A stretch of DNA of 64,000 bases, taken from Mariniflexile sp044335535 (GTDB lineage Bacteria > Bacteroidota > Bacteroidia > Flavobacteriales > Flavobacteriaceae). The position numbers were made by a program, and so were the translations under genes. This document shows positions 53,243-62,664 of the stretch, one piece after another (positions within the stretch are counted from its first letter, which is position 1; each line of letters starts with the position of its first letter). The notes beneath the pieces were generated by a model. The model saw nothing but the letters and a program-made list of their open reading frames with translations, was not told the DNA's origin and did not search any database. Location of the stretch: NCBI RefSeq assembly GCF_044335535.1, contig NZ_JBIQVZ010000006.1:62001-126000 (forward strand). Reading direction: 5' to 3'.

Positions 53243-53362
53243 CTAATTCTGGTACATCCAAATGCATTGGTTTTTATCAAACTTTAAAATCTTTTTTGTA
53301 GATACACATCCGTTATCATAAATATCCCTGATAATATAAATCCCGCTTTCTAAGTTTCAAAT
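53243..53362 (-). pseudogene. Orphan T9SS sorting-domain remnant
   Basis: On the minus strand the frame ending at TAG (53243-53245) reads 'LESGIYIIRDIYDNGCVSTK', then 'KILKFDKNQ'. This matches 'LKNGLYIIKEFYENGTVSAR' at the end of the 39070 protein. Upstream the frame is broken by a stop and no protein body is present. The surrounding 53190-53620 shows no other feature. Confidence 0.65.
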
Positions 53363-53618
53363 CATTTAGATGTTCAGCATCTAGAATATTTAATGCTCAC
53401 TCACATAATCTAACATCAAATTAAGGTAAGCAATTATAATACTGAACCTCACGGGTATAAGTAAATAAGCATAGAAAAATGAAAAACGATTTGTCTATGT
53501 TTTTGATTAAAGTGTCCATTTCAATATTAATAAGGGACTGTAATTTTATCATGAGTTATTAAAACTTAATAAATAGAATGTTTGATGTAAATATTAGTTG
53601 TTGAATTTGGTTTTATTT

Positions 53619-53650
53619 AAAAGGGAGATGATTTGTTCTCCCTTTTTTTA
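53619..53650. terminator. Hairpin with T tract
   Basis: AAAAGGGAGA (53619-53628) pairs with TCTCCCTTTT (53637-53646), followed by more T residues. It probably ended the lost or upstream plus-strand transcript. Confidence 0.75.
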
Positions 53651-53708
53651 CAATCTTTTCAACAATATAATGGCATTAATTTTTTATAAAAAGTTTTAAT
53701 GAAGATTA

Positions 53709-53867
53709 AGAGACTGTCTAAATGTTGTTTTTGGAATATTCTATAGTGTATTTTTTCGTCAGGTAAAGGTATTTTGAAGTTCATAGCCGTAGCTACGAAA
53801 CGAGAAAATAGCTGAAGTATGACGGAGACACGTAAAAGAACCAAAGGGTAAAACTTAGACCGTCTTT
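53709..53867. repeat. Palindromic element, 'AGAGACTGTTTAA' family, copy B
   Basis: The left end AGAGACTGTCTAA (53709-53721) faces TTAGACCGTCTTT (53855-53867). Compared with copy A, a T-to-C change on the left is matched by A-to-G on the right, keeping the pair; two other positions no longer pair. The centre has 'CATAGCCGTAGCTACG'. It lies 21 bases upstream of the GH89 gene. Confidence 0.72.
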
Positions 53868-53888
53868 CAGTTTAAATTTATTTTCAAA

Positions 53889-56069
53889 ATGAGAAAACAC
53901 GCTTTAAATAATAAAGTCTATAATACGCTTAAAATTCCTGTTCAATTTATTTTATTGCTGTTTTTTTTGCTCTTCAATATATCATGTAAAAATACTGAAG
54001 ACACAAAAAGTTCATTAGCCGTCATAGAAAAACTTATAGGTAGTCGTGTCAATGAATTTGAACTGAGTATTGTTGAAAACTCAAAGTCCGATCATACAGA
54101 TTGGTTCGAAGTCAAAACTACAGCAAACAAAGTAACCATTCAAGGAACGTCTAATACAACCATTTGTTATGCAGCCTATAATTTCCTTAAAGATATTGGA
54201 GCGGTTTTGGTCAGTTGGGAAGGTAACAGAATTGACTTGCCCAAAACATGGCCAGTTTATTCTAAAAAAGGATCGACACCTTTCAAATATAGAGAATATT
54301 TAAATGCCTGTGTATTTGGTTATACAACGCCTTGGTGGGATTGGGAACGTTGGTCGCAAGAAATAGATTGGATGGCATTACATGGTATTAATTTACCAAC
54401 GGCACTTGAGGGGCAGGAAATTGTTTGGCAACAACTATGGAAAGAATATGGCTTAACTGAAGGTCAATTACAAGAACACTTTACAGGACCCGCTTTTTTA
54501 CCATGGCAAAGAATGGGCAATATAAATAGTCATGAAGGACCATTGCCACAAGAATGGATTGATAAAAAGTCAGAGATTCAGAAAAAAATATTGCAAAAAA
54601 TGAGGGCTTTGGGTATGCATCCTGTAGTACCAGCTTTTAGTGGTTACGTACCAAAAGCATTTGCAGAAATGCATCCTAACTCAAAGATAAGTGCATTAAA
54701 CTCTTGGTCTGGTGGTGGTTTTGAAAGCACCTATTTATTAGATCCCAAAGATCCGTTGTTTAAAGAAATAGGAAAACGCTTTATTGAATTATACTCTAAT
54801 TTATATGGGAAATCCGATTTCTATTTAGCCGATTCCTTTAATGAAATTAAGCCTCCTGTATCTGTAAACCATAAATATGAAGAACTATCAGATTATGGGA
54901 ACATTATTTATGAAACCATAGATGAGGCAGTTCCAGGGGCAACTTGGGTCATGCAAGGTTGGCTTTTTGGTAGTGATAAAGAATTCTGGACTAAAGAAGC
55001 TACCATGGCGTTTTTAAGTAAAGTGCCTAACGATAGACTCATCATTCAAGACTATGCCAACGATAGATATAAAGTGTGGGAAAACCAAGAAGCCTTTTAT
55101 GGTAAGCAATGGACCTATGGATATGTGCATAATTATGGAGGCTCAAATCCTGTTTATGGCGATTTAAACTTCTACAATCAAGAACTTAAAAGTTTATTGA
55201 GTCATACCAACAAAGGAAACCTTGTTGGTTATGGAGTGATGCCAGAAGGATTAAACAATAATTCTGTGGTTTACGAATACATTTATGACCTTCCATGGTC
55301 GCAAGGAAAAGAACCAGTAAGCCATTGGTTAAAAACCTATCTCAACGCTAGATATGGAAAAACTTCAGAATCGATTTTAAAAGCATGGGAATTATTAATA
55401 GCATCGGTTTACAGCACCAAGTATTGGGAAACCCGTTGGTGGGACAGTAGAGCAGGAGCGTATTTGTTTTTTAAACGGCCCACATTAAAAATAACTGAGT
55501 TTGAAGGAAACCCTGGAGACAAAGAAAAGCTAAAACAAGCTTTGGATATTTTGGTTAAGGAATCAAAAAACTATGATAAAAGCAGTCTTTTTTATTATGA
55601 TTTAATAGAAGCATCCAGACAGTATGGCTCTTTAATCATTGATGATTTATTAATAGAATGTGTTAAAGCCTATAATGAAAAGGATATAGAAAAAGCAGAT
55701 TTATTATATAAAGAAATAGAGAAGCGTGCTTTAGTTATAGATGACATGCTGTCGGGGCAACCTTTGAATAATTTAAACGATTGGTTAACATTAGCTAGGG
55801 ATTATGGAAATTCCGCTGAAGTTTCTAAAATTTATTTAAAAAATGCAAAAATGTTAATCACGATGTGGGGAGGTGAAGGCCATTTAAATGATTATGCATC
55901 TAGAGCATGGCAAGGCATGTACAAGGAATTTTATTGGCCAAGGTGGAGCATGTTTTTGCAAGCACTTAGGGAATCTACTGTAAATAACAAACCCTTTGAT
56001 GAATTGGAAGAAAGGAAATCAATAAAAGAATGGGAAACAAATTGGTGCAAAAATGATGACATGCATTAG
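53889..56069 (+). CDS. GH89 alpha-N-acetylglucosaminidase lipoprotein
   Basis: This 726-residue lipoprotein (lipobox 'FNISC', ~residue 32) removes terminal alpha-linked N-acetylglucosamine. It has the NAGLU N-terminal domain (~45-125), a TIM barrel (~135-455; 'YREYLNACVFGYTTPWWDWE', 'MALHGINLPTALEGQE') and the C-terminal helical domain. The likely catalytic pair is E319 in 'DSFNEIKPP' and E453 in 'GVMPEGLNNNSVVYEY', in line with the human and clostridial enzymes. It heads an operon with the symporter (66-base gap) and NagB (47-base gap), which gives a direct path from GlcNAc-capped glycans to fructose-6-phosphate. Confidence 0.93.
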   Translation: MRKHALNNKVYNTLKIPVQFILLLFFLLFNISCKNTEDTKSSLAVIEKLIGSRVNEFELSIVENSKSDHTDWFEVKTTANKVTIQGTSNTTICYAAYNFLKDIGAVLVSWEGNRIDLPKTWPVYSKKGSTPFKYREYLNACVFGYTTPWWDWERWSQEIDWMALHGINLPTALEGQEIVWQQLWKEYGLTEGQLQEHFTGPAFLPWQRMGNINSHEGPLPQEWIDKKSEIQKKILQKMRALGMHPVVPAFSGYVPKAFAEMHPNSKISALNSWSGGGFESTYLLDPKDPLFKEIGKRFIELYSNLYGKSDFYLADSFNEIKPPVSVNHKYEELSDYGNIIYETIDEAVPGATWVMQGWLFGSDKEFWTKEATMAFLSKVPNDRLIIQDYANDRYKVWENQEAFYGKQWTYGYVHNYGGSNPVYGDLNFYNQELKSLLSHTNKGNLVGYGVMPEGLNNNSVVYEYIYDLPWSQGKEPVSHWLKTYLNARYGKTSESILKAWELLIASVYSTKYWETRWWDSRAGAYLFFKRPTLKITEFEGNPGDKEKLKQALDILVKESKNYDKSSLFYYDLIEASRQYGSLIIDDLLIECVKAYNEKDIEKADLLYKEIEKRALVIDDMLSGQPLNNLNDWLTLARDYGNSAEVSKIYLKNAKMLITMWGGEGHLNDYASRAWQGMYKEFYWPRWSMFLQALRESTVNNKPFDELEERKSIKEWETNWCKNDDMH

Positions 56070-56135
56070 TTAAATACTGAAAACTTTCAATCATATTAAG
56101 AAAACCAAAAGGGTTTTAAAAGAAATAATATATTT

Positions 56136-57458
56136 ATGAAACAGACCACTACTTCATCCAATAATACGTTAGTTCCTATCATCATTATTGCCAGTCTATT
56201 TTTTATTTTCGGTTTTGTCACTTGGATAAATGGTGCATTGATACCATTTATGAAAACTATTAATGAACTAACCGATACACAATCTTATTTTGTAGCTACA
56301 GCATCCTATATTTCATTTGTTGTTATGGCGTTGCCAGCTTCTTATATTCTCAACAAAATTGGATATAGAAAAGGGATGTCTTTAGGCTTAATTATAATGG
56401 CTATTGGAGCTGTGGTATTTATACCTGCAGCAGAAGCAAGAACCTATTGGGTGTTTTTATCAGGTATTTTTATTCAAGGCATAGGCATGACTTTGTTACA
56501 AACAGCCGCCAACCCCTATATCACTATTTTGGGTCCTATTGAAAGTGGAGCAAAACGTATTGCTATTATGGGTATTGCAAACAAAACGGCAGGAGCTTTG
56601 GGCTCATTAATTTTTGGAGCTTTATTACTCTCCGGAATAGATGACGTAAAAGAGAAATTAGGAAGTGTATCTATTCAAGAAAAAAATGTCCTTTTAGACA
56701 CTATGGCCGATAGCGTTTTTATGCCCTATTTAATTATGGCAATTGTTTTATTCGTTTTAGGACTGTTAATTAGAAAGGCACCATTGCCACATGTAGAAGC
56801 AATGGAAGCTAAAGAAATAAAAGAAGGAGAAACAACAAAAACCAGTATTTTTCAATTTCCTAATTTATGGTTAGGAGTACTAACATTATTCGTTTATGTG
56901 GGTGCAGAAGTGATAGCTGGAGATACTATTATTGCTTATGGTATATCATTAGGGTTTTCTGCTGCTGATGCTAAATTCTTCACCACCTTTACACTTTTAG
57001 CTATGGTAGCTACCTATGGATTGGGAGCTGTTTTAATTCCTAAATATTTAAAACAGGGTATGGCTCTTAAAATCAGTGCCGTGTTAGGAATCGTTTTTAG
57101 TATATGTATATTATTTACATCAGGGTTTACGTCGGTGCTATTTGTCGCATTTTTAGGTATTTCAAATGCTTTGGTTTGGCCAGCTGTTTGGCCTTTAACC
57201 TTGGATGGTTTGGGCAAATTTACTAAAACAGCATCTGCTTTATTAATTATGGCAATTTCAGGCGGTGCCATAATCCCTCCATTATATGGAAGGTTGGTAG
57301 ATGCTAATACAAAACAACTTATTGTTAATGGAATGAATGAATCTGAAGCCATAGCATCAGCTGCAACAAGTAGTTATTGGATTTTAATTCCGTGTTATTC
57401 CATCATATTGTTTTTTGCTATGTGGGGACATAAATATAAAAGTTGGTCTAGAGCGTAA
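56136..57458 (+). CDS. FucP-type sugar:H+ symporter, paralogue of the 3275 gene
   Basis: This 440-residue inner-membrane carrier has about 12 hydrophobic segments and is nearly collinear with the 3275-4603 protein ('VTWINGALIPFMKTINEL', 'TLLQTAANPYITILGPIE', 'TTKTSIFQFPNLWLGVLTLF'). Its position between GH89 and NagB points to N-acetylglucosamine or glucosamine as the substrate; that is inference from neighbours. Both proteins keep the same charged residues in the central loop, so they could carry the same sugar under two different controls. The gaps are 66 bases upstream and 47 bases downstream. Confidence 0.88.
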   Translation: MKQTTTSSNNTLVPIIIIASLFFIFGFVTWINGALIPFMKTINELTDTQSYFVATASYISFVVMALPASYILNKIGYRKGMSLGLIIMAIGAVVFIPAAEARTYWVFLSGIFIQGIGMTLLQTAANPYITILGPIESGAKRIAIMGIANKTAGALGSLIFGALLLSGIDDVKEKLGSVSIQEKNVLLDTMADSVFMPYLIMAIVLFVLGLLIRKAPLPHVEAMEAKEIKEGETTKTSIFQFPNLWLGVLTLFVYVGAEVIAGDTIIAYGISLGFSAADAKFFTTFTLLAMVATYGLGAVLIPKYLKQGMALKISAVLGIVFSICILFTSGFTSVLFVAFLGISNALVWPAVWPLTLDGLGKFTKTASALLIMAISGGAIIPPLYGRLVDANTKQLIVNGMNESEAIASAATSSYWILIPCYSIILFFAMWGHKYKSWSRA

Positions 57459-57505
57459 TTTATTAGAATAAAAAAAATATATAATCAATAAATAAAACAA
57501 AAGCA

Positions 57506-59434
57506 ATGTTAAATAGTAGTATAGATAAAGCAACAAGTTTTGAAAAACGATTTGAAAATGTAGATACTATAGTTTACGAAAATTCAACAGAAGCTTCTAA
57601 ATCTGTAGCCAGAGAAATAGCAGATCTAATAAGGGTTAAACAAAACCAGAAACAGCCCTGTATATTAGGGTTGGCAACAGGATCTTCTCCTAAAGGATTG
57701 TATGCTGAATTAGTAAGATTGCATAAAGAAGAAGGTTTAAGTTTTAAGAATGTGGTGTCATTCAATTTAGATGAATACTATCCTATGGAACCAGATTCTA
57801 TAAATAGTTATGTCCGTTTTATGAAAGAACAGCTGTTTAATCATATCGATATATTACCGGAAAATTATCATGTACCAGACGGTTTACTTTTAAAGGAAGA
57901 CATAGCGGAATATTGTAATGCTTATGAAGCAAAAATTGAAGCTTTGGGAGGTTTAGATTTACAAATTTTAGGTATTGGTGGTAATGGTCATATTGGGTTT
58001 AACGAATCAGGATCGCTTCAAAATTCTAAAACTAGATTGGTAGCTTTAGACCACATTACAAGAGTAGCGGCTAGTAATGATTTTTCTGGTTTAAATAATA
58101 CACCAAGAACTGCAATTACTTTAGGTGTTAAAAAAATAATGGAAGCCAAACGTGTTATATTATTAGCATGGGGCGAAGGAAAATCCAATATAATAAACGC
58201 CTCGGTAGAAGGAACGGTTACCAATCTGGTACCAGCTTCTTTTTTGCAAGAACATAACAATGCCACATTTGTACTAGATAAATCTGCTGCATCAAAATTA
58301 ACGCGTATCAATACACCTTGGCTAGTTGAAAAGGTTGATTGGTCAGATAGCCTCATAAAAAAGGCTGTTTTAGGTTTAGCGTTACATTTAAAGAAACCTA
58401 TCTTAATGCTTACCGATGCTGATTATATTGAAAATGGAATGAGCGATTTATTAGCAGATTCAGGTCCTGCTTATGATATTAACATTCAAATATTCAATAA
58501 ATTACAAAATACCATTACAGGTTGGCCAGGTGGTAAACCGAATGCCGATGATAGCAAACGACCAGAGCGTGCCGAACCAACCAAAAAGCGTGTGCTTATT
58601 TTTAGTCCGCATCCAGATGATGACATTATTAGCATGGGTGGCACTTTTAAGCGTCTACAAGAACAGGGGCATGAAGTACATGTAGGCTATCAAACTTCGG
58701 GCAACATAGCCGTAGCAGATGATGAAGCATTAAGATTTGCGAGTTTTGTATGTGACTATAACGATAGATTTGGAATAGAAAATAAAAAGGCGGAAGATAT
58801 CTATAAAAAAGCGATTACATTTCTTAAAAATAAAAAGGCAAGTGAAATAGATATTGAAGAAGTAAGATATATAAAAGGTTTAATAAGAAAGGGAGAAGCC
58901 CAATCGACCTGCTATTTTGTTGGCTTGCCAGACAGTCAAATTCATTTTATGGAACTTCCTTTTTATGAAACAGGGAGTATTGAGAAGAAACCCTTAGGAG
59001 AAAAAGACATACAATTAACCATGGATTTGATAGAAAAAATTAAACCTCACCAAATTTATGCAGCAGGCGATTTAGCAGATCCACACGGCACTCACAAAGT
59101 ATGTCTTGATGCTATTTTTGAGGCTGTAAAACGATTGAAGCCTAGGAAGTTTATGAATGATTGTTGGGTTTGGCTATACAGAGGCGCATGGCAAGAATGG
59201 AGCATTGATGAAATAGAAATGGCAGTGCCCATGGGACCAGACCAAGTGCTTGAAAAACGCAAGGGAATATTTAAGCATCAATCACAAAAGGACGGTGTGG
59301 TATTTCAAGGGGCAGATAGTAGAGAGTTTTGGCAACGTGCAGAAGACAGAAATAAAGAAACAGCAGATATATACCATCAATTAGGATTATCGCATTATGC
59401 TGCCATGGAAGCTTTTGTAAAATGGGTGTATTAG
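57506..59434 (+). CDS. nagB: Glucosamine-6-phosphate deaminase fused to a PIG-L/LmbE-type domain
   Basis: This 642-residue cytosolic protein converts glucosamine-6-phosphate to fructose-6-phosphate and ammonia. The NagB domain (~20-270) shows 'LGLATGSSPKGLY', 'SFNLDEYYPM' and 'GIGGNGHIGFNESGS'. A C-terminal PIG-L-type domain (~365-630) has 'IFSPHPDDDIISMGG' and 'DPHGTHKVC', the zinc motifs of N-acetylglucosamine deacetylases. This long form is common in Bacteroidota. The second domain may remove the acetyl group so that one protein covers two steps, but that is not proven by sequence. It is the last gene of the GH89 operon. Confidence 0.92.
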   Translation: MLNSSIDKATSFEKRFENVDTIVYENSTEASKSVAREIADLIRVKQNQKQPCILGLATGSSPKGLYAELVRLHKEEGLSFKNVVSFNLDEYYPMEPDSINSYVRFMKEQLFNHIDILPENYHVPDGLLLKEDIAEYCNAYEAKIEALGGLDLQILGIGGNGHIGFNESGSLQNSKTRLVALDHITRVAASNDFSGLNNTPRTAITLGVKKIMEAKRVILLAWGEGKSNIINASVEGTVTNLVPASFLQEHNNATFVLDKSAASKLTRINTPWLVEKVDWSDSLIKKAVLGLALHLKKPILMLTDADYIENGMSDLLADSGPAYDINIQIFNKLQNTITGWPGGKPNADDSKRPERAEPTKKRVLIFSPHPDDDIISMGGTFKRLQEQGHEVHVGYQTSGNIAVADDEALRFASFVCDYNDRFGIENKKAEDIYKKAITFLKNKKASEIDIEEVRYIKGLIRKGEAQSTCYFVGLPDSQIHFMELPFYETGSIEKKPLGEKDIQLTMDLIEKIKPHQIYAAGDLADPHGTHKVCLDAIFEAVKRLKPRKFMNDCWVWLYRGAWQEWSIDEIEMAVPMGPDQVLEKRKGIFKHQSQKDGVVFQGADSREFWQRAEDRNKETADIYHQLGLSHYAAMEAFVKWVY

Positions 59435-59460
59435 GTCAATAAACACAAGAGGTAGTAAAA

Positions 59461-59490
59461 ATGTCCATGTTTTGGAATGAAATGTCCATT
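59461..59490 (+). promoter_or_regulatory. Candidate operator: 21-bp-spaced ATGTCCAT direct repeat
   Basis: ATGTCCATG (59461-59469) and ATGTCCATT (59482-59490) are direct repeats 21 bp apart. The second starts 29 bp before a TAATTTTA box, nearly the same geometry as at 10307-10366, but with a different sequence. It lies upstream of the second SusC gene and suggests a different AraC-type regulator. Confidence 0.55.
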
Positions 59491-59510
59491 AGGTGAAATA
59501 ACAACAACAG

Positions 59511-59518
59511 TAATTTTA
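59511..59518 (+). promoter_or_regulatory. Promoter -7-like box for the second susCD
   Basis: TAATTTTA differs from TAnnTTTG at the last base only. It is placed 73 bases before the SusC start codon and 29 bases after the start of the second half-site. Confidence 0.4.
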
Positions 59519-59590
59519 ACAAAAAATTATAATTAGCAAAAAAATTATGATGAAAGCAATTAAACTAATTTATTAACTAAACAAATTAAA

Positions 59591-62500
59591 ATGGAGAAAC
59601 TTAAACTTTTATTATTGGCCTTTTTAATAGGCTTTTCATCAACATCTTGGTCACAAAACCAAGTGACAGGTGTTGTAACTGATAATCAAGACATTCCTAT
59701 ACCTGGTGTTAATGTTGTTGTTAAAGGAACTTCAACTGGTAGTGCCACAGATTTTGATGGTAAATATCAAATTAAAGCAAACCCAGGTGATGTACTGGTG
59801 TTTTCTTATTTAGGTTACCAAACAACGGAGGTTGCTTTTAATGGGGAGCCTACATTGGATGTTAAATTGGAAGAAGATGCAGCCAAGCTTGACGAAGTCG
59901 TGGTTATTGGTTACGGTTCTGTAAAGAAAAGTGATTTAACAGGTTCTGTTGCATCAGTTGGTTTTAAAGAGATTCAGAGAGCAAACAAAGTTGATGCAAT
60001 TTCTGCATTACAAGGACAAGCTGCTGGGGTGGTGATCCAACGTACAGACAACAAACCTGGCTCAGGAGGATTCAATATTCGTATACGTGGTGCTAGTACC
60101 ATTAATAAAAATCAAACTGCAGATCAAGGCGGTTTTAATCCAGGGCAAAACCCTCTATTTATAGTAGATGGTATCTTCGTAGATGATATTTCATTTTTGA
60201 ACCCAGCAGATATTGAAAGAATGGATGTTTTAAAAGATGCTTCTGCTACTGCTATTTACGGTTCAAGAGGTAGTAATGGTGTGGTTATTGTTGAAACAAA
60301 ACGTGGTAAAACAGGAGACCTAAAAGTTAATTATAGTAATTATGTAGGTTTTAAACAAGCGTATCATCTTCCATCTATGCAAGATGGCCCAGGGTATGTA
60401 GAATACCTTAAGGATGTTGTAGTTGGTGGTCAATTTGCTTCAGGAAATTTAAGTTATACTAGAAATCAGGTTGTGCTTTCTGATTATTTAGATAGTGAAG
60501 AATTACAAAATGTTGCAGATGGCATAAGTACAGATTGGGTAGATCTTACACTTAAAAACGGTTTTCAAACTAACCATACTATTAACGTAAGCGGAGGAAC
60601 AGAGAAAACTAAATATGCGGCAGGATTGGCTTACACAAAAGACGAAGGTACTCTTGGTGGTGAAGTTTTTGACCGTTATAACATTAGAGGAAGTTTAACT
60701 AGTGACCTTACTAAATGGCTGAATTTAAGTGTAAGTAATTATATTACTAATGCACTTCAAAATTCTGCAAGTTGGGAAGGATTTAGAAGTGCTTATAGAT
60801 TAAAGCCAATTGGTAGACCATATAATGATGATGGGTCTTTAAGATTCTTTCCTACTCAAAAGGAAACTCAAATTACAAATCCACTATTTGAGCCAACTGG
60901 AGAAACAAAAGAAACAAAATATTTACAATATATTGGTGATATTGCATTACAAATTAAACCTTTGGAAGGCTTAACATTTACTACTAAGTTCTCTCCAAAT
61001 GTAAAGTATACAAGATATGGAGAGTATCGTGCACTATATTCAAAAAGTGTTACTGGTAATCCTGCAAATAGAAGGGCTCAAGTAAACAATTTTAATTATT
61101 TTTCTTATACTTGGGATAATATACTTAACTACAAATTTACCAAAGGGATTCATGCCATCGATTTTACAGGTGTAATTTCTAGATTTAGTGAACGTTCTGA
61201 AGGGTATTATAATCAGGTTAGAAATTTCACGACAGATAATTATTCATTCTACAATTTAGATGCCGGACTTGATATTAGAGATGTTTCAAGTGATTTTATT
61301 AAACAAACCTTAGAGTCTTATACCGGAAGATTAAATTATACTTTAATGGATAAGTATTTATTTACTTTCACAGGAAGATATGATGGAGCTTCCATTTTGG
61401 CAGAAGGCAATAAATGGGCATTTTTCCCATCTGCAGCTTTTGCTTGGAAATTAATTGATGAAGATTTTATGCAATCTCAAAGTATATTCTCTAATGCAAA
61501 AGTGAGATTAAGTTATGGAAAGACGGGTAATAACGGTCAAGGAGGTGGATTAGGGCCTTTAAAATCTCAATCTCTGCTTGCTGGTAGTGCTACAAATATT
61601 GGAGATGGTGCTGTTTCAACTTTATATGTAACAGACATTGCTAATAAAGATCTTAAATGGGAAAAAACAAGTGAGATAAACTTGGGACTTGATTTTGGAT
61701 TCTTAAATAATAAGATTAATGGTTCTATTGATATATACAATAGAAAAAATAAAGATATTATATTTTACAAAAGAATTCTTGCTGTTACTGGTTTCACAGG
61801 TATTTATGATAACATAGGAGCGTCTTCAAATAAAGGTATCGAGATTGCATTAAACACAGTGAATATTGATAAGGGAGATTTTAAATGGACCACTAATTTT
61901 ACGTTTGCATCAAACAAGAATACTATTGATAAATTAAACGGAAGTGATATTTTCTTTAATGAAGGAGGTACAAATTTTATTCATAGAGTAGGAGAGCCTA
62001 TAGGTGCAATTTATGACTATGTGTTTGATGGAATTTGGCAACTAGATGAAGCTGCTGAGGCTGCGACATATGGGCAGACTCCTGGTCAGGTTAGAGTAAA
62101 AGACATAAATGGTGATGGTGAAATAACTGCTGATAAAGACAGACAAGTTATTGGTCAAGCAACTCCAAAATGGACTGGTGGTGTTACTAGTACCATGAAT
62201 TATAAAAACTTTGATTTTGCATTTTCTATAAACACAAGTCAGGGTAATAAATTAATGAGTAATTTCCATTCAAATAACTCATTCCCTTACGATGATGATC
62301 CATCAAGACTTTTTAATGCGTATGATGTAAATTACTGGACACCAACTAATCCTACTAACAATTGGTATCAACCAGGTAATGGTGGACAATATCAACATAC
62401 TATAAAGTATAAAGATATTTCTAATACTAGAGTTGGTTTCATAACATTAGGTTATACACTTCCTTCTAATATTTTAGATAAGCTTAAAATTGAAGGTTTA

Positions 62501-62638
62501 AGAATTTATACCACAGTACAAAATCCATTCATTTTTACAGATTATGACGGATGGGATCCAGATAGTGCTGGAAGAAACTCTTGGGGCGCCTCTTATTTGT
62601 CTCGTACATATATGCTAGGACTTAATTTAAATTTTTAA
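59591..62638 (+). CDS. SusC/RagA-type TonB-dependent transporter (second)
   Basis: This 1015-residue outer-membrane barrel has a signal peptide (~1-22, 'STSWSQ'), a carboxypeptidase-regulatory-like domain (~24-95; 'VTDNQDIPIPGVNVVVKG'), a plug beginning 'AKLDEVVVIGYGSVKKSD', and a barrel ending in 'MLGLNLNF'. It is clearly distinct from the 13698 protein in both plug and barrel. It lies 157 bases after nagB with its own promoter and direct-repeat operator, and is followed by its SusD partner after 26 bases. By position its cargo is likely the amino-sugar-containing glycan processed by GH89. Confidence 0.94.
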   Translation: MEKLKLLLLAFLIGFSSTSWSQNQVTGVVTDNQDIPIPGVNVVVKGTSTGSATDFDGKYQIKANPGDVLVFSYLGYQTTEVAFNGEPTLDVKLEEDAAKLDEVVVIGYGSVKKSDLTGSVASVGFKEIQRANKVDAISALQGQAAGVVIQRTDNKPGSGGFNIRIRGASTINKNQTADQGGFNPGQNPLFIVDGIFVDDISFLNPADIERMDVLKDASATAIYGSRGSNGVVIVETKRGKTGDLKVNYSNYVGFKQAYHLPSMQDGPGYVEYLKDVVVGGQFASGNLSYTRNQVVLSDYLDSEELQNVADGISTDWVDLTLKNGFQTNHTINVSGGTEKTKYAAGLAYTKDEGTLGGEVFDRYNIRGSLTSDLTKWLNLSVSNYITNALQNSASWEGFRSAYRLKPIGRPYNDDGSLRFFPTQKETQITNPLFEPTGETKETKYLQYIGDIALQIKPLEGLTFTTKFSPNVKYTRYGEYRALYSKSVTGNPANRRAQVNNFNYFSYTWDNILNYKFTKGIHAIDFTGVISRFSERSEGYYNQVRNFTTDNYSFYNLDAGLDIRDVSSDFIKQTLESYTGRLNYTLMDKYLFTFTGRYDGASILAEGNKWAFFPSAAFAWKLIDEDFMQSQSIFSNAKVRLSYGKTGNNGQGGGLGPLKSQSLLAGSATNIGDGAVSTLYVTDIANKDLKWEKTSEINLGLDFGFLNNKINGSIDIYNRKNKDIIFYKRILAVTGFTGIYDNIGASSNKGIEIALNTVNIDKGDFKWTTNFTFASNKNTIDKLNGSDIFFNEGGTNFIHRVGEPIGAIYDYVFDGIWQLDEAAEAATYGQTPGQVRVKDINGDGEITADKDRQVIGQATPKWTGGVTSTMNYKNFDFAFSINTSQGNKLMSNFHSNNSFPYDDDPSRLFNAYDVNYWTPTNPTNNWYQPGNGGQYQHTIKYKDISNTRVGFITLGYTLPSNILDKLKIEGLRIYTTVQNPFIFTDYDGWDPDSAGRNSWGASYLSRTYMLGLNLNF

Positions 62639-62664
62639 TTATTTGTTAAATAAAATTCAAGAAA

